This document shows, in pieces, positions 1-6,528 of a DNA stretch of 18,184 nucleotides. Position 1 is the stretch's first letter. Each line of letters starts with the position of its first letter. The notes below the pieces were generated by a model, which had not been told where the DNA came from, ran no database searches, and was given only the letters and a program-made list of their open reading frames with translations. Where the stretch lies: contig CAMVYG010000017.1 of the NCBI GenBank assembly GCA_947171615.1, forward strand, positions 1 to 18,184, written 5' to 3'. The stretch is from an uncultured Clostridia bacterium. Its GTDB lineage: Bacteria > Bacillota > Clostridia > Oscillospirales > Acutalibacteraceae. The translations under genes were made by a program, and so were the position numbers.

Positions 1-885
1 GCCGCAGGCCCGCACCTCATCCTTGCCTGCCGTCAGGTAGGACATCAGGCCCAATAGGTCATAGCAGGCGGTAATGAGCCGGTCAAGGCCGGATTCCGAA
101 AGGCCCATATCCGCAAGGAACAGCTCCTTTTCCTCCGGGTCAAGGGAAGAAATTTCCGCCTCGATCTCCGCGCAGATGGGAAGCACCGCGGCATGCTCCT
201 GCTGGGCATGCTGCCGCACGGTTTTCAGGAAAGGATTTTCCTCAATGCCGTTTTTAAAATCTTCCTCGCTCATATTGGCGGCGAAGATAATGGGCTTGTT
301 GGTCAGCAGGGAAACGGTGGAAAGCAGGGTGGCCTCGTCCTCATCGCACTCCACGCTTCGGGCGGATTTTCCGGCTTCCAACGCGGCATGTACCCGCTCA
401 AAAAAGTCCAGCTCCGTCTGGTACTTCTTGTCGGCTTTCAAAAGCTTTCTGGTTTTATCAATGCGGCGGTCCAGCACCTCCAGGTCGGAAAGCACCAGCT
501 CCAGATCGATGGTTTCAATATCCCTTCCCGGGTCAATGCTGCCCTCTACATGAACGATATCGTCGTTTTCAAAGCAGCGCACCACATGGACAATGGCGTC
601 TACCTCCCGAATGTTGGAGAGGAACTTATTGCCCAGCCCTTCTCCCTTGGAGGCTCCCTTTACCAGTCCTGCGATATCTACAAACTCGATGGTGGCGGGG
701 GTGAATTTGTTGGGTTCGTACATATCCCGCAGCTTCAGAAGCCGCTTGTCCGGCACGGCCACCACGCCAATATTCGGCTCAATGGTGCAAAAAGGATAAT
801 TCGCAGACTGCGCGCCTGCGTTGGTAATGGCATTAAACAGGGTGCTTTTTCCCACATTGGGAAGCCCCACGATTCCAAGCTTCAT
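1..885 (-). CDS. ychF: Ribosome-binding ATPase YchF (OBG family), 3' end outside window
   Basis: Only the first 295 codons are present; family members have about 365 residues, so the end of the central part and the C-terminal TGS domain lie beyond position 1. The N-terminus shows the P-loop GLPNVGKST (residues 7-15), the DIAGLVKGA switch region and the KGEGLGNKFL stretch. The base-recognition motif is NMSE (an NxxE motif) instead of NKxD, which is the known reason why YchF prefers ATP to GTP. The visible part stops at the conserved GKDEVRA stretch just before TGS. YchF is a cytosolic P-loop ATPase that binds ribosomes and is linked to translation and stress responses. The ATG at 883-885 is preceded by a GAGGGAA ribosome binding site. 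It is a single-gene unit with its own promoter near 954-982. Identity is secure. Confidence 0.96.
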   Translation of the reverse strand, partial: MKLGIVGLPNVGKSTLFNAITNAGAQSANYPFCTIEPNIGVVAVPDKRLLKLRDMYEPNKFTPATIEFVDIAGLVKGASKGEGLGNKFLSNIREVDAIVHVVRCFENDDIVHVEGSIDPGRDIETIDLELVLSDLEVLDRRIDKTRKLLKADKKYQTELDFFERVHAALEAGKSARSVECDEDEATLLSTVSLLTNKPIIFAANMSEEDFKNGIEENPFLKTVRQHAQQEHAAVLPICAEIEAEISSLDPEEKELFLADMGLSESGLDRLITACYDLLGLMSYLTAGKDEVRACG

Positions 886-953
886 AGAAAATTCCCTCAC
901 AGCGTTTCAGAAGCCGATTCCTGTGACTCGGCTCTGGTATATAGTATGGCACA

Positions 954-982
954 ATTATACCCGGTTTTGGCTTGTTTTGCAA
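954..982 (-). promoter_or_regulatory. Sigma-A type promoter of ychF
   Basis: On the minus strand TTGCAA (977-982), a 17-nt spacer and a perfect TATAAT (954-959) form a good housekeeping promoter. Transcription would start near 947, giving a leader of about 60 nt with a small stem (912-917 pairing with 928-933). A perfect 7-bp inverted repeat, AAGCGGG-tt-CCCGCTT at 981-996, touches the -35 box and could be an operator or part of a hairpin. Confidence 0.75.
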
Positions 983-1030
983 GCGGGTTCCCGCTTTGAA
1001 AGAGACTCCAACGAAATTTTAAGACAAAAA

Positions 1031-1098
1031 GCCCGGCACGGGGAAAACTGCGCCGGGCGAAATTTTCTAAGATCAGCAGCGGATCAGCAGACAGGAAA
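1031..1098 (-). repeat. Decayed copy of glycerate kinase 3' end plus terminator (direct repeat A)
   Basis: This stretch matches 2492-2560 in the same orientation at roughly 90% identity, with a few substitutions and one single-base indel. It holds the last codons of the kinase (minus-strand reading SCLLIRC-stop at 1073-1096, compared with SCLLIRR-stop in the intact gene) followed by the same GCCCGGC...GCCGGGC hairpin (1031-1058) and a T-rich tail. Just upstream of the serine codon the similarity ends and the frame soon closes (TAG at 1112-1114), so no kinase body is left. Every substitution is A here against G in the intact copy on the plus strand, which fits neutral decay. It still forms a terminator-like hairpin, with one mismatched pair. 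Confidence 0.8.
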
Positions 1099-1193
1099 TA
1101 AGAGAATCCCGCTATAAACAGCCAAATTCTGGATTTGGAAGTAACATGCGAAAAAGATATTTTTGATGTAAGCCGCCGTATGCGAAAGGCATA

Positions 1194-1233
1194 GAAAAAA
1201 CCTGCGGTTTGCGAATTGCTCCCCGCAGGTTTG
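1194..1233 (-). terminator. Rho-independent terminator of the DUF4160-DUF2442-MNT-HEPN operon
   Basis: A perfect 10-bp stem (AAACCTGCGG at 1198-1207 pairing with CCGCAGGTTT at 1223-1232) with a 15-nt loop is followed on the minus strand by a run of T residues (the A run at 1195-1200 on the plus strand). It starts 17 nt after the stop codon of the broken HEPN gene, so the operon still ends here. Confidence 0.8.
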
Positions 1234-1249
1234 GTCATAGTGAAGATTT

Positions 1250-1419
1250 TCACCTTTTTTCCTTCAAAATTGACTGGCAATAGCTTTTCAGGATAGGAAT
1301 ATCATCGGACATAATCTCCCAGGTGGTAGAGGCCGTAACGGAGCCATAGTCTGTTCGATTTGTTCGCAGTAGGAAATGATATGCTCTAAAATACTGACGT
1401 CACGATCAAGAAGCGGCAT
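1250..1419 (-). pseudogene. HEPN-domain (DUF86/HepT-like) toxin remnant with internal deletion
   Basis: The minus strand starts with an ATG at 1417-1419 behind a GAGGTG ribosome binding site and encodes about 24 residues typical of DUF86 N-termini (RDVSILEHIISYCEQIEQT). That frame then runs out of family likeness, while the shifted frame continues with YGSV...TTWEIMSDDIPILKSYC and closes at a TGA at 1250-1252. This second part matches the C-terminal helix of DUF86 proteins (family pattern IVWEIIxxDIPxLKxxxxxIL). About 55-60 central residues are missing, including the part that should carry the RNase motif Rx4-6H. The tyrosine of YGSV may be the one that follows the catalytic histidine in HepT (RX4HXY). 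The gene overlaps the end of the nucleotidyltransferase by 14 nt, as in MNT-HEPN pairs. A functional toxin cannot be made. Confidence 0.8.
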
Positions 1420-1708
1420 ATAAAAGCACCTCATCTTTTTGAATGGAAATCAAAAACTTTTCGTCAAGGCTATCAGTGGGGATCAAGTCTACGGGAACGC
1501 CGAGGGCATCCTCTAAGTCTACCAAAAGCCCCGCCAGCTTCAATCCGCGAATACGCCCCTTGTCAATGCGGAGATCCACATCGCTGGTTTCTGTCATACT
1601 GATACTGCCACGGGCGTAGGAGCCAAACAGGTACACACGTTCGGCACCGTACTGAGCGGCTAAGTCAGAAACGATCGCCTGAATTTCGGAAATAGTGGGA
1701 ACGGCCAT
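1406..1708 (-). CDS. MNT-type nucleotidyltransferase, antitoxin of a HEPN-MNT pair
   Basis: A 100-residue minimal nucleotidyltransferase of the polymerase-beta fold. The active-site signature is complete: G29-S30 in LFGSYARGS, D43 and D45 in TSDVDL, and a third acidic residue at D74 in VDLIP. In characterised HepT-MntA pairs such proteins transfer AMP to a tyrosine of the HEPN RNase and so neutralise it. The start was set at the ATG at 1706-1708, which has an AGAAGG ribosome binding site; the frame is open further upstream, but that part overlaps the preceding gene and is unlike the family. Its partner directly downstream is deleted (1250-1419), so this antitoxin looks orphaned. It may persist passively or guard against related toxins elsewhere. 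Confidence 0.88.
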   Translation of the reverse strand: MAVPTISEIQAIVSDLAAQYGAERVYLFGSYARGSISMTETSDVDLRIDKGRIRGLKLAGLLVDLEDALGVPVDLIPTDSLDEKFLISIQKDEVLLYAAS

Positions 1709-1769
1709 GTTGGCGCCTTCTTTTATGCTCTCCGGTTTTCGAAATACCACAAGCCAAAATAGTATGGTT

Positions 1770-2069
1770 TTATGCACTGACCACTTCGAGAGGATCGGCA
1801 ACAATGGGACAATCTTCATAAAGCGTGCAGGGGTCCAGATCAACGCAGGCGGTAGGGTCTAACGTACCCGCAATATCCCACGCAACTGTTTCGTTCAGCA
1901 CAGTAAGCCTTTCTCTGAAAAATTGCTCGTCAGCCAATGGAGAAAATACACCGCCTCTTTGAATTAGGGGCTTTGCGTCCAAAAGCCGCACTGTCCCATC
2001 AGAAAAATAAGCATATACTGTAAAATCCTTCCCTGCAACGGCCTGAACGACTTGGGGAATAAAATCCAT
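1770..2069 (-). CDS. DUF2442 family protein
   Basis: A small 99-residue protein that I recognise as DUF2442: VVQAVAGKDFTVYAYFSDG near the N-terminus, the LLDAKPLIQRGGVFSPLAD segment and the late TVAWDIAGTLDPTACVDLDP segment. Function is unknown; the family is often encoded beside DUF4160 genes and is sometimes discussed as part of a toxin-antitoxin-like pair. I chose the ATG at 2067-2069 because the AGAAAGG ribosome binding site lies 9 nt upstream; the ATG at 2076-2078 directly abuts that site. It lies between the DUF4160 gene (76 nt upstream) and the nucleotidyltransferase (61 nt downstream) on one strand, so co-transcription is likely. Confidence 0.8.
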   Translation of the reverse strand: MDFIPQVVQAVAGKDFTVYAYFSDGTVRLLDAKPLIQRGGVFSPLADEQFFRERLTVLNETVAWDIAGTLDPTACVDLDPCTLYEDCPIVADPLEVVSA

Positions 2070-2145
2070 ATTTTCCATCCTTTCTTAGCACCTGCATTCA
2101 TAGTCGGAAATGGCAAATAGGTAAATTTGCTGCCGCTTGCAGGCC

Positions 2146-2403
2146 TTACAGCGGGGCAACTTTATTTAGCGGCTGGTCATTCTTTGCAAGCTCCCAGTTT
2201 TGCATCAGTTCATCCTTGTGCAACTCACACCATGCTAGAATAAATTTCAGTTGACGATTGGGAAGCGCACCTCGTATTATGCAGCTGTTTTGAATGTCAA
2301 TCTGTGCTTTCATTCCAGCATATTCCGCATGAAAATGAGGCGGATTATGATCATCGTAAAACATGGTGATTCGGATTCCGTAAAACAAGCAGATTTCTGG
2401 CAT
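2146..2403 (-). CDS. DUF4160 family protein
   Basis: An 85-residue protein with the DUF4160 signature: the MPEIC start, FYGIRITMFYDDH, and the invariant HNPPHFHAEY at residues 19-28, followed by a short C-terminal helix (QLKFILAWCELHKDEL). The biochemical function is unknown; the conserved acidic and histidine residues could bind metal or nucleotide, but that is inference. The start is fixed by a perfect AGGAGG (2411-2416) 7 nt before the ATG; the upstream in-frame ATG at 2419-2421 would put this site inside the coding region. It is the first gene of the small accessory operon and has a possible promoter at 2434-2462. Confidence 0.85.
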   Translation of the reverse strand: MPEICLFYGIRITMFYDDHNPPHFHAEYAGMKAQIDIQNSCIIRGALPNRQLKFILAWCELHKDELMQNWELAKNDQPLNKVAPL

Positions 2404-2433
2404 GGAAGAGCCTCCTATCATGTTTCTGCTTTT

Positions 2434-2462
2434 AGTTTATCACAATTCTTCCCAAAAGAAAA
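2434..2462 (-). promoter_or_regulatory. Possible promoter of the DUF4160 operon
   Basis: The minus strand has TTTTCT, a 17-nt spacer and TAAACT, with a TG just upstream of an alternative GATAAA box. The match is weak, but the position between the kinase terminator (2492-2519) and the DUF4160 ribosome binding site is right and the region is AT-rich. Confidence 0.35.
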
Positions 2463-2491
2463 GATAAAATCCTTTTCCCGGACAGGAAAAT

Positions 2492-2519
2492 GCCCGGCGC
2501 GGGGAAAACTGCGCCGGGC
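2492..2519 (-). terminator. Rho-independent terminator of the glycerate kinase operon
   Basis: A perfect 9-bp GC stem, GCCCGGCGC (2492-2500) pairing with GCGCCGGGC (2511-2519), with a 10-nt loop is followed on the minus strand by ATTTTCC. It lies 15 nt after the kinase stop codon and is part of direct repeat B. Confidence 0.85.
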
Positions 2520-2560
2520 GGAGATTTTCTGAGATCAGCGGCGGATCAGCAGGCAGGAAA
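2492..2560 (-). repeat. Direct repeat B: intact 3' end of the glycerate kinase and its terminator
   Basis: This 69-bp stretch is the functional partner of the decayed copy at 1031-1098. It spans the codons for SCLLIRR, the TGA stop (2535-2537) and the terminator hairpin. The two copies bracket the whole 1.4-kb DUF4160/DUF2442/MNT/HEPN island. Confidence 0.8.
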
Positions 2561-3767
2561 GGTCGTTGACATTGGTTCCGGTGGGGCCGGTGAAAAGAAG
2601 GCCGTCAATGGCCTGCAGGCCGTGGTAGGCGTCGTTATCCTGGAGCACTTTGTCAAGGTTCAGCCCGGCATGCCGAAGCTTTTCGGCGCTTTCTCCCGTG
2701 CAGATACCTCCGGCGGCGTCCGTGGGTCCGTCTGTGCCGTCAGAGCCTACGGAGAATACGGCGCAGTCCGGGATCCCGTCAATGCCTCTGGCCGCTGACA
2801 GCGCGATCTCCTGATTCCGGCCGCCCAGGCCCTTTCCGGTGAGATGAACCACCGTTTCACCCCCGGCGATGTAGGCCAAAGATTTGCCGTCATCCCTGTG
2901 TGTCTGCGCAATGGCGGCCAGGAAGCTTCCGGCTTCTCTGGCTTCACAGCAGAGGTCGGCGGTAAGAATGACCGGCTCATAGCCAAGCTCTGCCGCGGCC
3001 TTGGAAGCTGCCGCGCACAGCTGGCGGACAGAACCGGTGATTTGAGAGGTGACGTTATCCAGCTGCTTCGGCGTTTCCTGCTCCAGCAGCGTTAAGGCTT
3101 CCGGAGAAAGCTTCAGGCTGTATTTTTCCACAATAGCCTTGGCCTGGGCGCTGGTGGCGCTGTCAGGATAGGCGGGGCCGGAAGCGATCATATCCATGGG
3201 GTCGCCTAAAATATCGGAAAGCACCACGGAAAAAACCTGGGCCGGAGCGCACAGCTGGGCAAATTTTCCGCCCTTCACCGCAGACAGGCGCTTTCGCAGG
3301 GTGTTCATCTCCACAATATCTGCTCCACAGGCCAGAAGCTGGCGGGTGATATCGTCCATTTCAGCGGTATCGATCAGCGGCTTTTCAAACAGGGCGGAGC
3401 CGCCGCCGGAAATGAGGAACAGCACAAGATCATCCGCTCCCAGAGGTGTGACCAGATCGATGGCAGCCTGGGTGGCGGTGTAGGAATCCTCATCGGGAAC
3501 AGGGTGGCCCGCCTCACAGATCTTCAGCGGCCCGATAGGCCCCTGAGAGTGGTCGTGCTTTGTGATAACGATGCCGCCGCTTATTTTTTCTCCCAGCTCT
3601 TTATAGGCTGCGGAGGCCATTTGCCAGGCGGCCTTGCCGATGGCGGCCAGGATCAGTTTTCCCTTGTACGGGGGGAGCTCTGCCAGGGCCTTTTTCACGG
3701 CGGTGTCGGGCAGGGCTGCGTCTAAAGCGGCTTGAATAATGATTTTAGCGTCTTCCGTAACGCGCAT
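2535..3767 (-). CDS. Glycerate kinase, type II (MOFRL family, GckA/TtuD/GLYCTK-like)
   Basis: This 410-residue enzyme should phosphorylate D-glycerate with ATP to 2-phosphoglycerate (older entries call the family hydroxypyruvate reductase). The N-terminal DUF4147 domain shows GKAAW (44-48), AGHPVPDEDS (86-95), SGGGSAL (120-126), the MNTLRKRLSAVKGG helix and SDILGDPMDMIASGP (184-198). The C-terminal MOFRL domain shows AGGETVV, GKGLGGRNQE (311-320), GSDGTDGPTDAAGG (341-354) and FTGPTGTNVNDL (392-403). All the motifs I know of are intact. The start is the ATG at 3765-3767 with an AAGGAAGG ribosome binding site. A longer reading would begin with a run of alanines that is really the upstream terminator hairpin. 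It lies directly downstream of a GntP permease, which supports glycerate as the substrate. Confidence 0.92.
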   Translation of the reverse strand: MRVTEDAKIIIQAALDAALPDTAVKKALAELPPYKGKLILAAIGKAAWQMASAAYKELGEKISGGIVITKHDHSQGPIGPLKICEAGHPVPDEDSYTATQAAIDLVTPLGADDLVLFLISGGGSALFEKPLIDTAEMDDITRQLLACGADIVEMNTLRKRLSAVKGGKFAQLCAPAQVFSVVLSDILGDPMDMIASGPAYPDSATSAQAKAIVEKYSLKLSPEALTLLEQETPKQLDNVTSQITGSVRQLCAAASKAAAELGYEPVILTADLCCEAREAGSFLAAIAQTHRDDGKSLAYIAGGETVVHLTGKGLGGRNQEIALSAARGIDGIPDCAVFSVGSDGTDGPTDAAGGICTGESAEKLRHAGLNLDKVLQDNDAYHGLQAIDGLLFTGPTGTNVNDLSCLLIRR

Positions 3768-3787
3768 AAAAGGTTCCTTCCTTTTCC

Positions 3788-3822
3788 AAAAATAAAAAGC
3801 AGCCGCCGCTGCCGCGGCGGCC
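3788..3822 (-). terminator. Intercistronic terminator/attenuator between permease and kinase
   Basis: GCCGCCGC (3802-3809) pairs with GCGGCGGC (3814-3821) around a 4-nt loop. On the minus strand it is followed by TGCTTTTTATTTTT, a classic terminator tail. Since the kinase has no obvious promoter of its own, this may cut kinase expression relative to permease by partial termination. Confidence 0.75.
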
Positions 3823-3851
3823 ACAGAATCGTTTACAGCTCTGCAGAGCGA

Positions 3852-5207
3852 TCAGTGGACGAACAGACTGACAAGGAACACGGCCAGCATGGAAGTAACG
3901 CCGATCACCAAAGTTGCCATGGTCTGTGTTTTGTAGCCGTCCTCTACGGTCATGTCGCCAAAGTTGGTGACTACCCAGAAGTAGGAGTCGTTGGCGTGAG
4001 AAACCGTCATGGCACCTGCGCCGATGGCGATAACCGTCAAAGCAGCGCGAACCGGGCTGTCCAGGCCAAGCTGGGGCAGCAGGGGGGCGATAATACCGGC
4101 TGTGGTGGTAATGGCCACAGTGGAGGAGCCCTGGGCGGACTTCAAAATAGCCGCCAGCAGGAAGGGGAAGAAGATCCCCAGTGTGGAAAGCACGCTGGAA
4201 TGATCGGTAATGTACTGAACCATGGAACCGGCGCTGATCACCTTGCCCAAAACGCCGCCGGCGGCGGTGACGAACAGGATGGGGCCAACGGTCTTCAGAG
4301 TATCGTTGGTGATCTCATAGAACTCGGCGGTCTTGCCGGAGGAGAGCAGAACAAAAACGCTGAAGATCACACCTACTGCCAGTGCGATCACAGGAGTCCC
4401 CAGGAAGGCGATAACCGGAACACTGATACCTGCCATGGAGAAGGCGGAGCCCAGACCCATGAGGATAATGGGAACCAGAATGGGGGAGAAGCTCAGGAAA
4501 GCGCCGGGCAGCTTGCCGTAAGAAGCCACCAGTTCTTCATAGGTCTGTACGATCTCTTCGCTGTTTCCTTCACGCTCGGATTTATCCTTGACCCGTCTGC
4601 CAATAAATTTGGCATAGAAGTAACCGGCGATCAGGGCGGGAATGGAGATCAGCGCGCCCAGGCCCATAACGGTGAGCAGATGATCGCCAACGCCCAGGGT
4701 TCCGGCGGCGGCAATGGGGCCGGGTGTGGGCGGAATGAAGCAGTGGGAAATGTAAAGGCCCACGGAAAGAGCCACCGTCATTGCTACAGAAGAGGTCTTG
4801 GTACGCCGTACCATGGCACGGCGGATGGGATCGAGAATAACAAAGCCGGAATCACAGAACACAGGGATGGAAATGATCCAGCCCATCAGCATGATGGCAA
4901 GTTCGGGGTGCTTTTTCCCTACGATCCGGACAACGCAGTCGCTCATTTTCAGCGCAGCGCCTGTCTTTTCCAGAACAAGGCCGATCAGCGCCCCCAGAAT
5001 AATGACGATGCCGATGCTGGAGAAGGTGCCGGAGAAGCCGGCGCCAATGGTGCCGGGCACGTCGCCCAGCTCCAGAGAGAGCAGAGCCAGGATCAGAGAC
5101 ACGCCCATGATGGACAGGAAGGGGTGGATCTTGAATTTACTGATTGCCAGGATCATGACCACAATGGCCAGCACAAAGGCAATAATTAGAGGGATACCGG
5201 ATAACAT
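3852..5207 (-). CDS. GntP-family gluconate/glycerate:H+ symporter
   Basis: A 451-residue polytopic membrane protein with about 12 hydrophobic segments. It has GntP family marks: the IPLIIAFVLAIVVMILAISKFKIHPF N-terminal segment region (residues 5-30), VFCDSGFVIL (116-125), ISHCFIPPTPGPIAAAG (153-169), the AQGSSTVAITTTAG segment and SHANDSYFWVV near the C-terminus. Such permeases import gluconate, other aldonates or glycerate with protons. Being followed by a glycerate kinase 84 nt downstream, the substrate here is probably D-glycerate (inference). The ATG at 5205-5207 has a perfect AGGAGG 7 nt upstream (5215-5220); upstream in-frame starts lie in the AT-rich promoter region and are rejected. 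Confidence 0.92.
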   Translation of the reverse strand: MLSGIPLIIAFVLAIVVMILAISKFKIHPFLSIMGVSLILALLSLELGDVPGTIGAGFSGTFSSIGIVIILGALIGLVLEKTGAALKMSDCVVRIVGKKHPELAIMLMGWIISIPVFCDSGFVILDPIRRAMVRRTKTSSVAMTVALSVGLYISHCFIPPTPGPIAAAGTLGVGDHLLTVMGLGALISIPALIAGYFYAKFIGRRVKDKSEREGNSEEIVQTYEELVASYGKLPGAFLSFSPILVPIILMGLGSAFSMAGISVPVIAFLGTPVIALAVGVIFSVFVLLSSGKTAEFYEITNDTLKTVGPILFVTAAGGVLGKVISAGSMVQYITDHSSVLSTLGIFFPFLLAAILKSAQGSSTVAITTTAGIIAPLLPQLGLDSPVRAALTVIAIGAGAMTVSHANDSYFWVVTNFGDMTVEDGYKTQTMATLVIGVTSMLAVFLVSLFVH

Positions 5208-5282
5208 ATTTTTGCCTCCTTCAATAATTTTGGAGCAGCCGGGTACCGCATGAAAATTTTTCCAACTGCTTCTAATATTGAT

Positions 5283-5311
5283 AATATACAATAAAGTTTC
5301 GAGAAATGCAA
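5283..5311 (-). promoter_or_regulatory. Promoter of the permease-kinase operon
   Basis: On the minus strand TTGCAT (5306-5311), a 17-nt spacer and TATATT (5283-5288) lie in an AT-rich stretch about 75 nt before the permease ATG. I see no convincing operator repeat, and no regulator gene is adjacent. Confidence 0.6.
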
Positions 5312-5448
5312 CAACTTTGTGTAATATTTTGGAAAATTTTGTTTGAATTTCTGTAAAAGGCGATAGTTGTACTTGTTTGTTGCCCGCGTTCCAGTTGTTA
5401 AAGAAAGGCATTGCAGCAAATTGTGATTTAACTCACGAATCACTATTG

Positions 5449-5506
5449 CACGTTGTCATCCTGAGGGCATGGCCCGAAGGATCTCGATTCCCGGGAACCA
5501 GTGCAT
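5449..5506. repeat. REP-like palindromic intergenic element
   Basis: The sequence TTGTCATCCTGAGGGC-atg-GCCCGAAGGATCTC contains an imperfect palindrome (ATCCT...AAGGAT around GGGC/GCCC). Its GTCATyCTGAG...GAAGGATCT pattern resembles a family of short intergenic repeats that I know from many Firmicutes and other bacteria. Only one copy is in this window. It lies between the permease promoter and the radical SAM gene and breaks up no gene. Confidence 0.5.
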
Positions 5507-5520
5507 GAAAGGGTCTTGCA

Positions 5521-5542
5521 CCAACTGGCTGAAGCCGGTTGG
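5521..5542 (-). terminator. Hairpin after the radical SAM gene
   Basis: CCAACYGGCT and GCCRGTTGG pair around a 3-nt loop immediately after the TAA at 5546-5548. There is no T run on the minus strand, so a terminator role is uncertain; it may only be a 3'-end stabilising stem. Confidence 0.35.
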
Positions 5543-5545
5543 CAG

Positions 5546-6415
5546 TTATGAGAGCCGCTTGTTAATGGCATTCAGCACCCGCTTTTTGTTTCTTGTCCAC
5601 TCCGGTGCGATCAGCAGCTTCCCGGGAGCGTCGCCAGTCATGCGGTGGAGCACGGTCTCCTCCGGCAGAAGCTTTATGCTTTCCGCTGCCAGATCCACGT
5701 ATTCCTCCATGCTCAGAAGGGGGAAGGGAGCGTTTTGATACTGTTCTCCCAAGGCCGTGTGCTTCAGCACATGGAGCATTTGCAGCTTTACCCCGTCCGG
5801 CGGAGGATCCAGCCTGGCAAGATAGCGCACTGTTTCCAGCATGTCGCCGCGGGTCTCCCCCGGCAGGCCGAAGATCACGTGAATGATGGCTGTGAGCCCG
5901 GCTTCCTTTACCCGGCGGTAGCCTTCTTCAAATACGGAAAGCCCGTATCCCCGGTTCATCGCCTGTGCCGTTTTGTCATGAACCGTTTGCAGCCCAAGCT
6001 CGATCCAGACAGGCTTCATGCTGTTCAATTCCCGCAGAAGCTCCATCACTTCATCTCCCAGGCAGTCCGGACGGGTGCCAAGGGAAAGAATGGCAATGTC
6101 CTCCCGCAGCAGAGTTTGGCGATAAAGGGACCGCAGGCGGGAAACATCTCCATAGGTGTTGGTAAAGGACTGAAAATAGGCAATAAAGAGCTTTGCGTCT
6201 GTTTTTCTTTGGATCAAGCGCTTTGCCGCTTCTATTTGTTCTTCCATGGGCAGAAACGGCGGGGCAAAGTCCCCGGAGCCACCCTCTGAGCAGAAAGCGC
6301 AGCCGCCCACGCCCACCGTGCCGTCCCGGTTGGGGCAGGTGCAGCCGGAATTCAGGGAAAGCTTATATACCTTTTCCCCGTATTGTTGTTTTAAAACCTC
6401 AGAAAGCCTGCGCAT
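5546..6415 (-). CDS. TIGR01212 family radical SAM protein (YhcC-like)
   Basis: A 289-residue cytosolic protein, about the family's usual length. The iron-sulfur cluster site is in the N-terminal GCTCPNRDG...GGCAFC block (C27, C39 and C42 in the Elp3-like spacing, with an extra C25). Further family blocks are FIAYFQSFTNTY (77-88), LGTRPDC (112-118), WIELGLQT (137-144), GLPGET (183-188) and HRMTGDAP (257-264). Members bind S-adenosylmethionine and a 4Fe-4S cluster; the reaction of this subfamily is not established as far as I know. The ATG at 6413-6415 follows an AAGGGAG ribosome binding site. It is a single-gene unit with its own promoter at 6448-6476. Confidence 0.92.
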   Translation of the reverse strand: MRRLSEVLKQQYGEKVYKLSLNSGCTCPNRDGTVGVGGCAFCSEGGSGDFAPPFLPMEEQIEAAKRLIQRKTDAKLFIAYFQSFTNTYGDVSRLRSLYRQTLLREDIAILSLGTRPDCLGDEVMELLRELNSMKPVWIELGLQTVHDKTAQAMNRGYGLSVFEEGYRRVKEAGLTAIIHVIFGLPGETRGDMLETVRYLARLDPPPDGVKLQMLHVLKHTALGEQYQNAPFPLLSMEEYVDLAAESIKLLPEETVLHRMTGDAPGKLLIAPEWTRNKKRVLNAINKRLS

Positions 6416-6447
6416 GGTTTTTCTCCCTTCTACTGGGAAGTGATTTT

Positions 6448-6476
6448 ATGATAACACTTAAGGGGCCTCGGAACAA
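6448..6476 (-). promoter_or_regulatory. Promoter of the radical SAM gene
   Basis: TTGTTC (6471-6476), a 17-nt spacer and TATCAT (6448-6453) on the minus strand lie about 35 nt before the start codon. Spacing and the -10 match are good. Confidence 0.6.
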
Positions 6477-6528
6477 ATTCTATATGTGCAATTCCCCGCC
6501 TTAGATTTTTGCTTCTCTTTCTAAACAA

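Noticed and set aside
897..1280. Minus-strand open frame of 127 codons between ychF and the HEPN remnant
   Set aside because: It runs through the terminator hairpin, the kinase-end remnant and the ychF promoter, lacks a ribosome binding site and resembles no family; the stretch is explained by these elements.
2113..2130. Small inverted repeat GCAAAT...ATTTGC between the DUF4160 and DUF2442 genes
   Set aside because: A 6-bp AT-rich stem without a T tail inside an operon gap; expected by chance.
3768..3824. Alanine-rich N-terminal extension of the glycerate kinase
   Set aside because: The alanine codons are the GCC/GCG arms of the terminator at 3788-3822; the ATG at 3765-3767 has a good ribosome binding site and begins where the family begins.
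3732..5189. Long plus-strand open frame (485 codons) opposite the permease
   Set aside because: It is antisense to the well-supported GntP gene, and its composition (rich in G, N, H, Q, D) is the typical mirror of membrane-protein codons.
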